Below are positions 34,925 through 44,058 of a DNA stretch of 64,000 bases, piece by piece (the stretch's first letter is position 1; each line of letters starts with the position of its first letter). Below the pieces are notes generated by a model, which was not told where the DNA came from, made no database searches, and saw only the letters and a list, made by a program, of their open reading frames with translations. This DNA comes from Leucobacter celer subsp. astrifaciens (GTDB taxonomy: Bacteria > Actinomycetota > Actinomycetes > Actinomycetales > Microbacteriaceae), in assembly GCF_001273835.1 (NCBI RefSeq), contig NZ_JHEI01000135.1, positions 124,001 to 188,000 of the forward strand, read 5' to 3'. Position numbers and translations under genes: made by a program.

Positions 34925-35549
34925 CGGGGGCCGCGGACTCCCCCACCCGCACGGTCACCGTCTCGGAGTAGGGCTCGCCCGGCAGCACCTCGAGTTCGGC
35001 GTCGACCACGAGCCCGCGGCTCGCGAAGTACTGCAGCATCTCGTTATCGGCGTCGGAGATGCGCTCGACGCGCACGCGGCACGGGGCGAGCGCCTCGGCG
35101 AGCGTCACGGCGTCGGGGCGGTGCACGCGGCCGTCGGCGCTCGGGATCGGATCGCCGTGCGGATCGCGACTCGGGAATCCGAGCACTCGGTCGACCCGGT
35201 TCATCAACTCGTCCGAGACGGCGTGCTCGAGGCGGTCGGCCTCCTCGTGCACCTCGTCCCACTCGTAGTCGAGCACCTGCACGAGGAAGGTCTCGAGCAG
35301 CCGATGACGGCGGATCATGGAGATCGCGTGCTCGCGGCCCAGATCAGTGAGGGTGACGTTGCCGTAGCGGGCGTGACCGATGAACTCGAGGTCGGAGAGC
35401 TTGCGCAGCGCATCGGAGACCGTGGAGAGCCGCACGCCGGCGACCTCCGCGATGGCCGAGTTGGACACGGGAGCGTCGGACCACTCCTGCAGCCCCCAGA
35501 TCACCTTGAGGTAGTTCTGCATGCTCGGCGAGATATCGTCAACGCTCAC
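34857..35549 (-). CDS. DtxR/MntR family metal-dependent repressor
   Basis: The 230-residue regulator has an N-terminal winged HTH (SMQNYLKVIWGLQEW, NSAIAEVAGVRLSTVSDALRKL), a dimerisation and metal-binding domain (GREHAISMIRRHRLLETFLVQVL, DEVHEEADRLEHAVS, with the His and Glu ligands) and a C-terminal SH3-like/FeoA domain. Members sense Mn2+ or Fe2+ and repress metal uptake genes. The GTG at 35549 has TAGCCT 6 nt upstream and no Shine-Dalgarno sequence. Its 3' end overlaps the SMR gene. The targets are not in this window. Confidence 0.9.
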   Translation of the reverse strand: MSVDDISPSMQNYLKVIWGLQEWSDAPVSNSAIAEVAGVRLSTVSDALRKLSDLEFIGHARYGNVTLTDLGREHAISMIRRHRLLETFLVQVLDYEWDEVHEEADRLEHAVSDELMNRVDRVLGFPSRDPHGDPIPSADGRVHRPDAVTLAEALAPCRVRVERISDADNEMLQYFASRGLVVDAELEVLPGEPYSETVTVRVGESAAPVSLGPAAAASVWVSLEPGSSRT

Positions 35550-35606
35550 CCAGCTAGGCTACCCGCTCCACTGGCGCTCCGGGGCCGCCGGCGGGAGACT
35601 GGGGGC

Positions 35607-36017
35607 ATGGATGTCAGGATCAAGCGCGTGTACGAGCCGGCCGAGGCGGGCGACGGCTTCCGGGTGCTGGTGGATCGTCTCTGGCCTCGGGGCGTGTCGA
35701 AGGAGCGGGCCGCGCTCGACCTCTGGGACAGGGACGTGGTACCGAGCGCCGAGCTGCGCAAGGCCTGGCACGCGGAACCGGATGCGCACGATCCCGAGCA
35801 CTTCGCCGCGTTCGCCGACGACTACCGCGCGGAGCTGGCCCAGGGTGCTGCCGCCGAGGCGCTCGACCGGCTCGCGGGGCTGGCGAGGGAGCACTCCCCG
35901 CTCACCCGGCTCTTCGCTCGCTCAACCGGCGGCTGGCAGCCGTTTCCCGAGATGCTCGAGGAGGGCGTCGCGCAGCACGACCGCGTGATTCGCCTCGGGA
36001 TCGCGTGCGCCGTAGAG
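35607..36017 (+). pseudogene. DUF488 gene broken by repeat insertion and inversion of its 3' end
   Basis: From the ATG at 35607 the first about 102 residues match DUF488/YeaO proteins (IKRVYEPAE, GFRVLVDRLWPRGVSKE, WHAEPDAHDPEHFAAFADDYRAEL, SPLTRL). The conserved C-terminus is then missing on this strand. Instead, reading bases 36017 to 35930 on the minus strand gives RLYGARDPEANHAVVLRD and so on, exactly the lost family C-terminus. The 88-bp segment is flanked by a 14-bp inverted repeat (35916-35929 and 36018-36031). The frame now runs on to 36428 antisense to pdxR. Simple re-inversion would not restore the frame, because 13 nt of repeat remain, so this looks like a relic. Confidence 0.85.
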
Positions 36018-36092
36018 CCGGTTGAGCGAGCCAAGCGAGTCGAAACCAGACCCCGCGGGCTTCGACTCCTGGCAGGCTCGTCGCTCACCCGG
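35916..36092. repeat. GGTTGAGCGAG-family palindrome flanking an inverted segment
   Basis: A nearly complete element lies at 36018-36092: it begins CCGGTTGAGCGAGC, has AGCGAGTCGAAACC, then GGCTTCGACTC, and ends CTCACCCGG. A 14-bp end fragment in opposite orientation (GCTCGCTCAACCGG) is at 35916-35929. The 88 bp between them are inverted relative to the DUF488 gene. Related copies occur at 54840-54900 and 59849-59922. Confidence 0.88.
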
Positions 36093-36100
36093 CGACGTTC

Positions 36101-37648
36101 TCAGCCCTCGCCGAGGATCGCGCGCAGGCGCTCGATCGCGGCGCGGAACTCCGCCCCGTCCGGCCCGCCCATGCCCAGCACGAGACCTGCGGTGCGGTCG
36201 GATCGGTGGTGCTGCCAGTACGCCCCGAGCGCCGCGACGCCGAGCCCGTGCGGGAAGCCCGGTGCGGGTTCGGCGGCCCTGGCGACCACCTGCGCCTCGC
36301 GCTCCTGCGCGGTCGCGGCGGGGCCGCCCAGCTCGACGACGGCGTGCAGCCCGCCGCTCATGGGCCGCACCCGCACCTCCGCGACGCCCGCGAAGCACTC
36401 GGAGATCAGGTCCCGGCGCGCGGCGTGACGGCGGCGCACCCGCGCGATGTTGCGGCGCAGCTCGCCGCTCGCGAGGTAGTCGGCGAGCGCGAGCTGCACC
36501 ACCGCCGAGACGGGCGACCCGAGGTCACTCCGCACCGGCTCGAGCAGCGAGCGCAACTGCTCGGGGGCGAGCAGGAATCCCGCGGCGAGCGCCGGCGTCA
36601 CCGTGCTCGAGAAGGTGCCGAGCGTGACCACCGAGCCCGAGACGGGATCGTCGAGCGCGGCGAGGGCCGGCAGCGGGCTGCCGACGTGGCGCAGCTCGGA
36701 GTCGTAGTCGTCCTCGACGATCACGACGCCCGTGCGCCCGGCCCAGTCGAGCAGTTCGCGGCGGCGCGGCAGCGGCAGCGAGCCGCCGACGGGGTACTGG
36801 TGACTCGGCGTCACGATGACGAGGTCGAGCATGCCCACCGGAAGGCGGTCGGTGCGCAGGCCGTCGGCGTCGACGGGCAGCGAGACGATCCGCGCCCCGT
36901 GGCGCGCCGCCACACCGCGCAGCGACGGGTAGCCCGGGTCCTCGACGCCCACGACCAGCCCGTTGCCGCGGGTGGTGCCGAGCGCGGTGAGCAGCAGGCC
37001 GAGCCCCTCGCGGGTTCCGGCGGTCACGAGCACGTCCCGGGCCGGCCTGGCGGTGCCGCGCACGAGACGCAGGTGCTCCGCCAGCTCGGCGCGCAGCCGC
37101 GGGTCGCCGAGCGCGGGCGGCCGCCGGTCAGCGCGGGCGGCCGCGCTGCGCCACGCGGCGCGCCAGGCCGGGCGCTCGGTGGCATCGGTCAGCGGGGCTC
37201 CGGGGGCGAGCGGGGGCCGCGCGGCGGGATCCTCGATCCCGAGTCCGCGGGAGCCGGTCGCGTCACCTCCGCCGGTCGGCCCGGGCGGGATCGGAACAGA
37301 GCGGACGGGCGCGCCTCCAGGGCGACCGGATCCCCCGCCGCGCCCCGCAGCAGAGGCAGCAGAGGCAGCGGGGGCGAGATCCGGGTTGACCACCGTGCCG
37401 CGCCCGCGCTCCGCTCGGAGATATCCCTCCGCGATCAACTGCTCGTAGGCGGAGACGACCACGCCGCGGGCCACACCGAGGCGGCTCGCCAGCCGCCGGG
37501 TCGCAGGCACCTCCTCGCCCGGGCGCAGCCCTGCGGCGTCGATCACCTCGCGCAGTGCGGCGGCGAGCTGCACCGGGAGCGGGGTGCCGACCGCTCGGTC
37601 GAGGTGCACCGGGAACTCGGCAGGGGCTCGGAAAGAACGATCGCTCAC
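36101..37648 (-). CDS. pdxR: MocR/PdxR-type GntR-aminotransferase regulator
   Basis: The 515-residue protein fuses a GntR winged HTH ([49 protein letters not shown]) to a fold-type I aminotransferase-like domain ([55 protein letters not shown]). The SSTVTPAL region lacks the usual Lys after SST, so covalent PLP binding may be altered or lost. A Pro/Gly/Arg-rich linker joins the domains. PdxR activates pdxST and represses itself in corynebacteria and relatives. It is divergent from pdxS across 95 bp, which holds candidate sites. Confidence 0.9.
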   Translation of the reverse strand: MSDRSFRAPAEFPVHLDRAVGTPLPVQLAAALREVIDAAGLRPGEEVPATRRLASRLGVARGVVVSAYEQLIAEGYLRAERGRGTVVNPDLAPAASAASAAGRGGGSGRPGGAPVRSVPIPPGPTGGGDATGSRGLGIEDPAARPPLAPGAPLTDATERPAWRAAWRSAAARADRRPPALGDPRLRAELAEHLRLVRGTARPARDVLVTAGTREGLGLLLTALGTTRGNGLVVGVEDPGYPSLRGVAARHGARIVSLPVDADGLRTDRLPVGMLDLVIVTPSHQYPVGGSLPLPRRRELLDWAGRTGVVIVEDDYDSELRHVGSPLPALAALDDPVSGSVVTLGTFSSTVTPALAAGFLLAPEQLRSLLEPVRSDLGSPVSAVVQLALADYLASGELRRNIARVRRRHAARRDLISECFAGVAEVRVRPMSGGLHAVVELGGPAATAQEREAQVVARAAEPAPGFPHGLGVAALGAYWQHHRSDRTAGLVLGMGGPDGAEFRAAIERLRAILGEG

Positions 37649-37743
37649 GCCCCCAGTCTGGCAGCATCACCCGAATTGGTCCATTCAGATTCATTGAAAA
37701 TGGATCTTGTCATGAACCATTGACCTTGGCCAGGGTGGAAGCC
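37649..37743. promoter_or_regulatory. pdxR-pdxS divergent regulatory region
   Basis: This AT-richer gap contains GGTCCATT (37678-37685) and AATGGATC, an inverted pair matching 7 of 8, followed by GAACCATTGACC as a possible third half-site. PdxR proteins bind repeated short sites between such divergent genes. The assignment of these as PdxR sites is inference from position and symmetry. Confidence 0.6.
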
Positions 37744-38655
37744 ATGACTGAAACCAATCACGCATCCCCCGCCGCCGCTACCGGTTCCCCGCTCGTGAAG
37801 CGGGGCCTCGCCGACATGCTCAAGGGCGGCGTCATCATGGACGTCGTCACGCCGGAGCAGGCCCGGATCGCCGAGGACGCAGGCGCCGTGGCCGTGATGG
37901 CGCTCGAGCGCGTGCCGGCCGACATCCGCGCACAGGGCGGCGTCGCCCGCATGAGCGATCCCGACCTCATCGACGGGATCAAGGCCGCCGTCTCGATCCC
38001 CGTCATGGCGAAGGCCCGCATCGGACACTTCGTCGAGGCGCAGGTGCTCGAGGCGCTCGAGGTCGACTACATCGACGAGAGCGAGGTGCTCTCCCCCGCC
38101 GACTACGTGAACCACATCGACAAGCGCGGCTTCACGGTCCCCTTCGTGTGCGGTGCGACGAACCTGGGCGAGGCGCTGCGCCGCATCGCTGAGGGCGCCG
38201 CGATGATCCGCTCCAAGGGCGAGGCGGGCACCGGCGACGTCTCCGAGGCGACGAAGCACATCCGCACGATCCGGGGTGAGATCGCGCGCCTCGGAGCGCT
38301 CGGGGAGGATGAGCTCTACGTCGCGGCCAAGGAGCTGCAGGCCCCCTACGACCTCGTGGTCGAGGTCGCCCGCACCGGATCGCTGCCGGTGGTGCTCTTC
38401 ACCGCCGGCGGTGTGGCCACACCCGCCGACGCCGCCATGATGATGCAGCTCGGTGCCGACGGCGTATTCGTCGGCTCCGGCATCTTCAAGTCGGGAGAGC
38501 CCGCCAAGCGGGCCGCCGCGATCGTGCACGCGACGGCGCGTTACGACGACCCGCGCGCGATCGCCGATGCGTCGCGCGGACTGGGCGAGGCGATGGTGGG
38601 CATCAACGTGACGGACCTGGCGGCTCCGCACCGGCTCGCCGAGCGCGGCTGGTGA
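37744..38655 (+). CDS. pdxS: Pyridoxal 5'-phosphate synthase, lyase subunit
   Basis: The 303-residue TIM-barrel enzyme shows [42 protein letters not shown], the two active-site lysines in [10 protein letters not shown] (K90) and [11 protein letters not shown] (K158), and the C-terminal [11 protein letters not shown]. PdxS condenses ribose 5-phosphate, glyceraldehyde 3-phosphate and ammonia to PLP; PdxT supplies the ammonia. It forms an operon with pdxT through a 4-bp overlap and is likely under PdxR control. Confidence 0.97.
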   Translation: MTETNHASPAAATGSPLVKRGLADMLKGGVIMDVVTPEQARIAEDAGAVAVMALERVPADIRAQGGVARMSDPDLIDGIKAAVSIPVMAKARIGHFVEAQVLEALEVDYIDESEVLSPADYVNHIDKRGFTVPFVCGATNLGEALRRIAEGAAMIRSKGEAGTGDVSEATKHIRTIRGEIARLGALGEDELYVAAKELQAPYDLVVEVARTGSLPVVLFTAGGVATPADAAMMMQLGADGVFVGSGIFKSGEPAKRAAAIVHATARYDDPRAIADASRGLGEAMVGINVTDLAAPHRLAERGW

Positions 38656-39335
38656 GCACCGCGCCCTGCGGGCCGGGCCCCGTCGTCGGTGTGCTCGCGC
38701 TGCAGGGCGGCGTCGCCGAGCACGCCCGCATGGTGGAGGGACTCGAGGCGCGCGCCGTGCTCGTGCGCCGGACCGAGCAGCTGGCCGGGCCGGACGGACC
38801 CCGCGTCGACGCGCTGATCCTCCCGGGTGGCGAGTCGTCCGCGATGGACCGCCTGCTGCGTCTCCTCGATCTCTTCGAACCGCTGCGAGCGACGATCCGC
38901 GCGGGTGTGCCGACGCTGGGCACCTGCGCGGGCCTGATCCTGCTGGCCAGAGCGATCCACGATCCCGCACCGGATCAGCGCAGCCTCGGGTCGCTCGACG
39001 TCGCGGTGGCCCGCAACGCGTTCGGCCCGCAGCTCGTGTCGACCGAGGCGAGCTTCAGCGTGGACGGAGTCGCCGGCGGCGGGCCGGACGGGCGCGTGCG
39101 CGGGGCGCTCATCCGCGCCCCCGAGGTGCGCGAGGTGGGACCGGCGGCTCGGGTGATCGCCCGCGCGGGTGACCGGATCCTCGGCGTCACCTCCGTCTCG
39201 AGCGGCGAGGCGGAGGCGGACGCCCCGACGGGCGTCTCCGAGGGGATCGGCCGGGTCACGGGCGTCTCATTCCATCCCGAGCTGAGCGGCGATCCCGCGC
39301 TGCACCGAGCTCTCATCGCACGCGCGGTGCGGTGA
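38652..39335 (+). CDS. pdxT: Pyridoxal 5'-phosphate synthase, glutaminase subunit
   Basis: The 227-residue class I glutamine amidotransferase has [29 protein letters not shown], the nucleophile in [10 protein letters not shown] (C92) and the catalytic His-Glu in SFHPEL. It hydrolyses glutamine and passes ammonia to PdxS. The GTG at 38652 overlaps the pdxS stop as GTGA. An insert rich in Gly and acidic residues lies before the last segment ([15 protein letters not shown]), making it slightly longer than B. subtilis PdxT. Confidence 0.95.
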   Translation: MSTAPCGPGPVVGVLALQGGVAEHARMVEGLEARAVLVRRTEQLAGPDGPRVDALILPGGESSAMDRLLRLLDLFEPLRATIRAGVPTLGTCAGLILLARAIHDPAPDQRSLGSLDVAVARNAFGPQLVSTEASFSVDGVAGGGPDGRVRGALIRAPEVREVGPAARVIARAGDRILGVTSVSSGEAEADAPTGVSEGIGRVTGVSFHPELSGDPALHRALIARAVR

Positions 39336-39374
39336 CCTCGCTCGGCCGGGCCACGGGACCGGAGGAATCGCGGC

Positions 39375-40238
39375 TCAGCCCGTGAACCGCACCGATCCCC
39401 CGGAGAGGCGATCCCGCATGACGGCAATGGCCGCCTCGTTGTCGTCGACCGCCACGAACCGCCGCCCGAGCTCCGCCGCCGCCGCGGCCGTCGTGCCGCT
39501 GCCCGCGAACGGGTCGAGCACCCAGTCCCCCGGACGCGACGAGGCCTGCACGATGCGGCGCAGTACACCCAGCGGCTTCTGCGTCGGGTAGCCGGTGCGC
39601 TCCTTGCCCGTCGGCGAGACGATCGTGTGCCACCAGGTATCGGTCGGCAGCTTCCCTCGCGCCGCGCGGGCGTGAGTCACGAGCCCCGGGGCCATGTAGG
39701 GCTCGCGGTCGACCTCCGCGGAGTCGAAATGGTACCGATCCGGATCCTTCACGTAGACGAGGATGTTCTCGTGCTTCGTCGGCCACTTGCGACGCGCGCG
39801 GGCGCCGTAGTCGTACGCCCAGATGATCTCGTTGATGAAGCACTCGCGCCCGAAGAGCGCGTCGAGCAGCACCTTCGCGTAGTGCACCTCGCGGTAGTCG
39901 AGGTGCAGATACAGCGTGCCGTCGGGCGCGAGCAGTCGCCACGCTTCCTCGATGCGCGGCTCGAGGAACTCCCAGTAGTCGACGAAGCGGTCGTCGAACG
40001 CGAGCGTGCGCTCCCGCGTGACCGCATAGCCCTGCCCGCGGAAGCCGAGCCTGCCGCCCGGATCGCCCTCGGCGGTGCGCACGCCGCGCACCCGCTCCGC
40101 CTGCCGGAACAGCCCCGTGTTGAAGGGCGGGTCGAGATACACCAGCGTGAACGCGCCGTCGGGCAGCGTCCGCAGGAACGGGAGGTTGTCCCCCGAGTGC
40201 ACCAGATCGGGTCCGCTCGGATGCCAGGCTTCGATCAC
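39375..40238 (-). CDS. Orphan DNA (cytosine-N4/adenine-N6) methyltransferase
   Basis: The 287-residue amino-methyltransferase has motif IV VYLDPPFNTG (D36-P-P-F) before the SAM-binding DPFAGSGTTAAAA near residue 243, the beta-class order. The target-recognition region lies between them (NEIIWAYDYGARARRKWPTKHENIL, TGYPTQKPLGVLRRIV). No restriction enzyme or other modification gene is adjacent, so it appears solitary and may be regulatory. The GTG at 40238 has TAGGCT 6 nt upstream, consistent with a leaderless message. DPPF rather than DPPY occurs in several N6A enzymes, but the modified base is unresolved. Confidence 0.88.
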   Translation of the reverse strand: MIEAWHPSGPDLVHSGDNLPFLRTLPDGAFTLVYLDPPFNTGLFRQAERVRGVRTAEGDPGGRLGFRGQGYAVTRERTLAFDDRFVDYWEFLEPRIEEAWRLLAPDGTLYLHLDYREVHYAKVLLDALFGRECFINEIIWAYDYGARARRKWPTKHENILVYVKDPDRYHFDSAEVDREPYMAPGLVTHARAARGKLPTDTWWHTIVSPTGKERTGYPTQKPLGVLRRIVQASSRPGDWVLDPFAGSGTTAAAAAELGRRFVAVDDNEAAIAVMRDRLSGGSVRFTG

Positions 40239-40312
40239 CGACCCAGCCTAGCGGTCGATGTCGGTGGTCGCCGGTAGCGTGGGATCCATCGCCGCGAACG
40301 AATGGAGCACTC

Positions 40313-40669
40313 ATGATCCGCTTGGGAATGATCACCGTCGATACCGAGGATCCGCGCGCGCTCGCCTCCTGGTGGGCGGGCCGGCTCGGCGGCGAGATCG
40401 TGCACGACGCCGACGGATGGTTCTGCATCGTCCGCGCGCCCGAGATCCCGGTCGCGCTGGGCTTTCAGCGGGTCGACGCCCCGACGCCCGGCAAGAACCG
40501 GCTGCACCTCGATCTCGACCGCAGCGACGAGGTCGACCGCGAGACCGCCGTCGCCGAGTGGGTCGCGGCCGGCGCGACGCATCTGGGGCGGCGCGGTGAA
40601 GACGATTTCAGCTGGGACACCTTCGCCGATCCCGACGGCAACGAGTTCTGCATCGGGGATCCGCACTGA
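40313..40669 (+). CDS. VOC superfamily (glyoxalase-like) protein
   Basis: The 118-residue protein is a single unit of the vicinal oxygen chelate fold: MIRLGMITVDTEDPRALASWWAGRLGGEI, then NRLHLDLD, and a C-terminal TFADPDGNEFCIGD typical of VOC family members. The His and Glu positions resemble metal ligands, but the substrate is unknown. It is often annotated as glyoxalase/bleomycin resistance-like. The ATG at 40313 has a weak GGAG upstream. Confidence 0.85.
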   Translation: MIRLGMITVDTEDPRALASWWAGRLGGEIVHDADGWFCIVRAPEIPVALGFQRVDAPTPGKNRLHLDLDRSDEVDRETAVAEWVAAGATHLGRRGEDDFSWDTFADPDGNEFCIGDPH

Positions 40670-40681
40670 GCCGAGGCGGCG

Positions 40682-41779
40682 TCACAGCACGAGCGGCGGT
40701 TCGTCGGCCGCGAGCTCCGGGACGAGGATCGCCGCGACCTCCGCGGGGTCGAGGTCCTCGATGCGTTCGGGCGACCAGCGCGGGTTGCGGTCTTTGTCGA
40801 TCACCTGTGCGCGCACACCCTCGGTGAAGTCGGGGCGCGACGCGAGGCGGCCGAGGACGCGCAGATCGTCGTGCAGCACCTCGGTGAGGCCGAGGCCGAG
40901 ACGACGGGTGCGGTCGAGCTGGGCGAGCGTCACCGCGACCGACGTGGGGCACATGCGGCGCATGCCCTCGGCCGCCGCCGACGCCGGCTCCGAATCGCTC
41001 AGCTCGAGCGCGTGCACCAGGCGCTGCGCGGCACCCGCCGGGTTCCGAGAAGCCGGCGCGTGCGCTCCGCCGAGAACCCCCTCGGCGATCGGATCCCACC
41101 ACTCGCGTGCGGCGAGCACGGCCGATTCGGGTCCGGGTTCGGCGAAACGGGCGCACGCGGCTCCCGGATCCTCGCCCGCGGCCAGCGCCGCTCGCAGATC
41201 GTCCAGGCGTTCCGAGGGCACGAAGAAATCCGCGAAGCCGAGCGCGATGGCGTCGCCCGCGTCGAGCTCGCCCGCCGTGACCGCGAGCATCTCGCCCAGC
41301 CGCCCCGGCGCCCGTGCCAGCAGCAGGTGACCGCCCACGTCCGGGGCGATGCCGATGCGCACCTCGGGCATCGCGAGCCGGCTGCGCTCGGTGACGACCC
41401 GGTGGCTCGCGTGACCGGTGAGCCCGACGCCACCGCCCATCGTCACCCCGTCCATGTACCCCACGACCGGGACCGGGGAGGTCGCGATCATGTGGTCGAC
41501 GCGGTACTCGACGGCCAGGATGCTGCGACCGTCGGCCCCTGACAGCTGCTTGATGTCACCGCCGCCGCAGAAGCCCCGCTCTCCGGCTCCGTCGAGCAGG
41601 ATCGCGCTCGAACCGTCGCTCCACGCCGATTCGAGCGCGGCGATGAGCAGCTCGAACATCTCGAGGTTGAGCGCGTTGATCGCGCGCGGCCGGTTGAGCG
41701 TGATGCGGGTGATGCGCCCCTCCCGACGCGAGAGGACGAGCGGCTCGGCGGGTGCTGCGGCGGGTGCGTCGTTGCTCAT
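40682..41779 (-). CDS. Enoyl-CoA hydratase/isomerase family, 3-hydroxyisobutyryl-CoA hydrolase-like
   Basis: The 365-residue crotonase-fold enzyme has RITRITLNRPRAINALN, GERGFCGGGDIKQL, DGVTMGGGVGLTGHASHRVVTE, MPEVRIGIAPDVGGHLLLAR, and the extended C-terminal half with PTSVAVTLAQLDR, DFTEGVRAQVIDKDRNPRW. The length and this last motif identify the HIBCH branch, which acts in valine breakdown by releasing 3-hydroxyisobutyrate from CoA. Hydratase activity cannot be excluded. The ATG at 41779 has TACGGT 6 nt upstream. Confidence 0.88.
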   Translation of the reverse strand: MSNDAPAAAPAEPLVLSRREGRITRITLNRPRAINALNLEMFELLIAALESAWSDGSSAILLDGAGERGFCGGGDIKQLSGADGRSILAVEYRVDHMIATSPVPVVGYMDGVTMGGGVGLTGHASHRVVTERSRLAMPEVRIGIAPDVGGHLLLARAPGRLGEMLAVTAGELDAGDAIALGFADFFVPSERLDDLRAALAAGEDPGAACARFAEPGPESAVLAAREWWDPIAEGVLGGAHAPASRNPAGAAQRLVHALELSDSEPASAAAEGMRRMCPTSVAVTLAQLDRTRRLGLGLTEVLHDDLRVLGRLASRPDFTEGVRAQVIDKDRNPRWSPERIEDLDPAEVAAILVPELAADEPPLVL

Positions 41780-41800
41780 CCCAGCACCGTACCACCCGCG

Positions 41801-43129
41801 CTACGGGGTCGGGCGGTGCGCGTCGTAGCGCTGGAACCCGCGTGCGGTGCGCAGCAGCACGAGCATGATGCCGACGATGACCACGCCGCCCAGCAGCGGG
41901 GGCGCCCACAGCGCCAGGAGCGTCGCCACCGCACCCGCTAGGAGGTCGCCCACGCGGGGGCCTCCCGCCACGACCACGTAGAAGAGGCCCTGCATGCGCC
42001 CGCGCACGTCGTCCGGGGCCGCCGCCTGCAGGATCGTGGTGCGGAAGACCGCGCTCACGTTGTCGGCGGCGCCCGTGCCCGCGAGCGCGAGGCCCGCCAG
42101 CACGATCGCCGGCACGAGCGGCGCATCGGGCGCCCCCGGTCCCTCGACGATGCCGGTGACCAGCAGCACGACGCCGAAGAGCACCGTGAACACCCCGAAC
42201 ACCGCGATCGCGAGCGTCACGGCCCGGCCCTGCCGTCGCACCGCCCCGAGCGGACCGGAGAAGAGCCCGCTGAGCAGCGACCCCACGGCGAACGACGCGG
42301 TGAGGATCCCGACCGTGACCGGCCCGCCGCCCAGCACGAGCGCACCCGCCGCCGGGAACACCACTCGGGGCGTGCCGAAGATCATCGCGACGAGGTCCCA
42401 GACGAAGGTGGCGCGCACGTTGGGCGCCCGGCGCAGGAAGCGCAGGCTCTCCACCACCGACCCCAGGCCCGGGTTCCTGCGCGGTCCCTCCGGAGTGACG
42501 CTCGGCAGGCTGAGGATGCCGAAGAAGGCGGCGGTGAAGAGCACCGCGTCGAGCAGGTAGGTCCACGCGAAGCCGACGGTCGCGACCAGCACGCCCGCCA
42601 CCGCCGGGCCGACGGTGATCGCCAGCCCCATGGTGATCCCGCTCAGCGCCGCGGCGGCCGGCAGCAGCTGCGGCGGCAGCAGGCGCGGCAGGATCGCGCC
42701 CTGCGTCGCCCCCTTGATGGTCGCGGAGGCGGCGTTCAGCGCTGCGAGCGCGTAGTACGGCCAGGTGGCCTCGACGCCGAGGAACGCGATGAGCGTCAGC
42801 GTGCCGATGCTGCACCAGGCCACGATCGCGGTGATGAGGGCGACGAGGCGCCGGTCGAAGGTGTCGGCGAGCGCTCCCCCGACGAAGCCCGCGAGGATCA
42901 TGGGGCCGAGCGCCCAAAGTGCGAGCAGCGAGACGGCGAGGGTCGAGTGCGTGATGTCGTAGATGTGCAGGCCCACCGCGACGATCGTGATCTGCGCGCC
43001 GATCTGCGACACGGAGGAGCCGATCCAGAGCTTCGCGAACGCGGGACTCGCCCGGAGCGGGGTGATGTCGACGAGCAGGGATCGCAGTCCGCGCCTCCGC
43101 TGCTCGGGATCTTCGGGCGCGTCGCTCAC
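41801..43129 (-). CDS. MFS transporter, EntS-like exporter branch
   Basis: The 442-residue membrane protein has about 12 transmembrane segments. It resembles enterobactin exporter/antibiotic efflux MFS proteins: ASPAFAKLWIGSSVSQIGAQITIVAVGLHIYDITHSTLAVS, FVGGALADTFDRR and LSGITMGLAITVGPAVAGVLV. The transported compound is unknown, and no siderophore genes are nearby. The GTG at 43129 has TAAGCT 6 nt upstream. It ends 21 bp before the start of the downstream enoyl-CoA gene, which has its own promoter box. Confidence 0.88.
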   Translation of the reverse strand: MSDAPEDPEQRRRGLRSLLVDITPLRASPAFAKLWIGSSVSQIGAQITIVAVGLHIYDITHSTLAVSLLALWALGPMILAGFVGGALADTFDRRLVALITAIVAWCSIGTLTLIAFLGVEATWPYYALAALNAASATIKGATQGAILPRLLPPQLLPAAAALSGITMGLAITVGPAVAGVLVATVGFAWTYLLDAVLFTAAFFGILSLPSVTPEGPRRNPGLGSVVESLRFLRRAPNVRATFVWDLVAMIFGTPRVVFPAAGALVLGGGPVTVGILTASFAVGSLLSGLFSGPLGAVRRQGRAVTLAIAVFGVFTVLFGVVLLVTGIVEGPGAPDAPLVPAIVLAGLALAGTGAADNVSAVFRTTILQAAAPDDVRGRMQGLFYVVVAGGPRVGDLLAGAVATLLALWAPPLLGGVVIVGIMLVLLRTARGFQRYDAHRPTP

Positions 43130-43168
43130 CGCCCCAGCTTAGTGGCCGCACCCGCTAGGCTCGCCTCT

Positions 43169-44005
43169 GTGTTCGACTCGCGCTACGACAACGACCCCGT
43201 CGCCCGGATGAAGCCCCGCCGCGGCCCCGTGCACCGGCGAGAGGTGCCGCTCGCGCGCGGCCTCGTGGTGGAGCACTCCGAGTCCGAGTGGTGCGGCGCC
43301 GTGGTGGGCGCCCGCGAGGGGCTCGTGCAGCTCGAGGACTTCCGGGGCAAGGTGCGCGCCTTCCCGCTGAGCGACGGCTTCCTCATCGACGGCGAGCCCG
43401 TGCGGCTCGTGATGCCGAAGCGGCAGCCGGCCGGGCGGCAGCGCACCGCGTCGGGCTCGTTCGCGGTGGAGCAGCAGCGGGCCCGCACCGCCATGCCGAG
43501 CCGCATCTTCGTCGAGGGCAAGCACGACGCCGAGCTCGTGGAGCAGGTGTGGGGAGCCGACCTGCGCGTGGAGGGTGTGGTGGTCGAGCTGCTGCAGGGC
43601 GCCGACAATCTCGAGCAGGTGCTCACCGAGTTCGGCCCCGGCCCGCAGCGGCGCGCGGGGGTGCTGCTCGATCATCTCGTAGCGGGCAGCAAGGAATCGC
43701 GGATCGCGAAGACCATCGAGCGCGGTCCGCACGGCGCGCACGTGCTCATCGTCGGGCACCCCTTCGTCGACATCTGGCAGGCCGTCAAGCCGGAGCGCGT
43801 GGGGCTGCAGGAGTGGCCGACGATCCCGCGCAGCATCGAGTGGAAGACGGGGATCTGCCGCGCGCTCGGCTGGCCGGCGGAGGAGCCGGCGGACATCGCC
43901 GAGGCGTGGGCGAGGATCCGGGGTCGTGTGCGGCACTTCCGCGACCTCGAACCCGAGCTGGTGGGCCGCGTGGAGCATCTCATCGATTTCGTCACGGTGG
44001 GCTGA
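43169..44005 (+). CDS. DUF3097 family protein with Toprim-like motif
   Basis: The 278-residue actinobacterial DUF3097 protein has an N-terminal beta-rich part (ARGLVVEHSESEWCGAVVG, VQLEDFRGKVRAFPLSDGFLIDG). Then comes RIFVEGKHDAELVEQVWG, which matches the first Toprim motif (Glu), and later VLLDHLVAGSKESRIA and VLIVGHPFVDIWQAVKP, with Asp residues in Toprim-like positions. Its function is unknown; a nucleic-acid role is inferred from Toprim similarity. The GTG at 43169 has TAGGCT 7 nt upstream, so the message is probably leaderless. Confidence 0.85.
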   Translation: MFDSRYDNDPVARMKPRRGPVHRREVPLARGLVVEHSESEWCGAVVGAREGLVQLEDFRGKVRAFPLSDGFLIDGEPVRLVMPKRQPAGRQRTASGSFAVEQQRARTAMPSRIFVEGKHDAELVEQVWGADLRVEGVVVELLQGADNLEQVLTEFGPGPQRRAGVLLDHLVAGSKESRIAKTIERGPHGAHVLIVGHPFVDIWQAVKPERVGLQEWPTIPRSIEWKTGICRALGWPAEEPADIAEAWARIRGRVRHFRDLEPELVGRVEHLIDFVTVG

Positions 44006-44058
44006 TCCCCGATGCGGGCGTATCCTGATGGGAGACGTGCGCAACTCGAGGAGGTGTC

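Noticed and set aside
35930-36017. Active phase-variable invertible switch in DUF488
   Set aside because: Re-inverting the segment leaves the downstream reading frame shifted because of the residual 13 nt of repeat, and no invertase gene is nearby; reported as a fixed relic instead.
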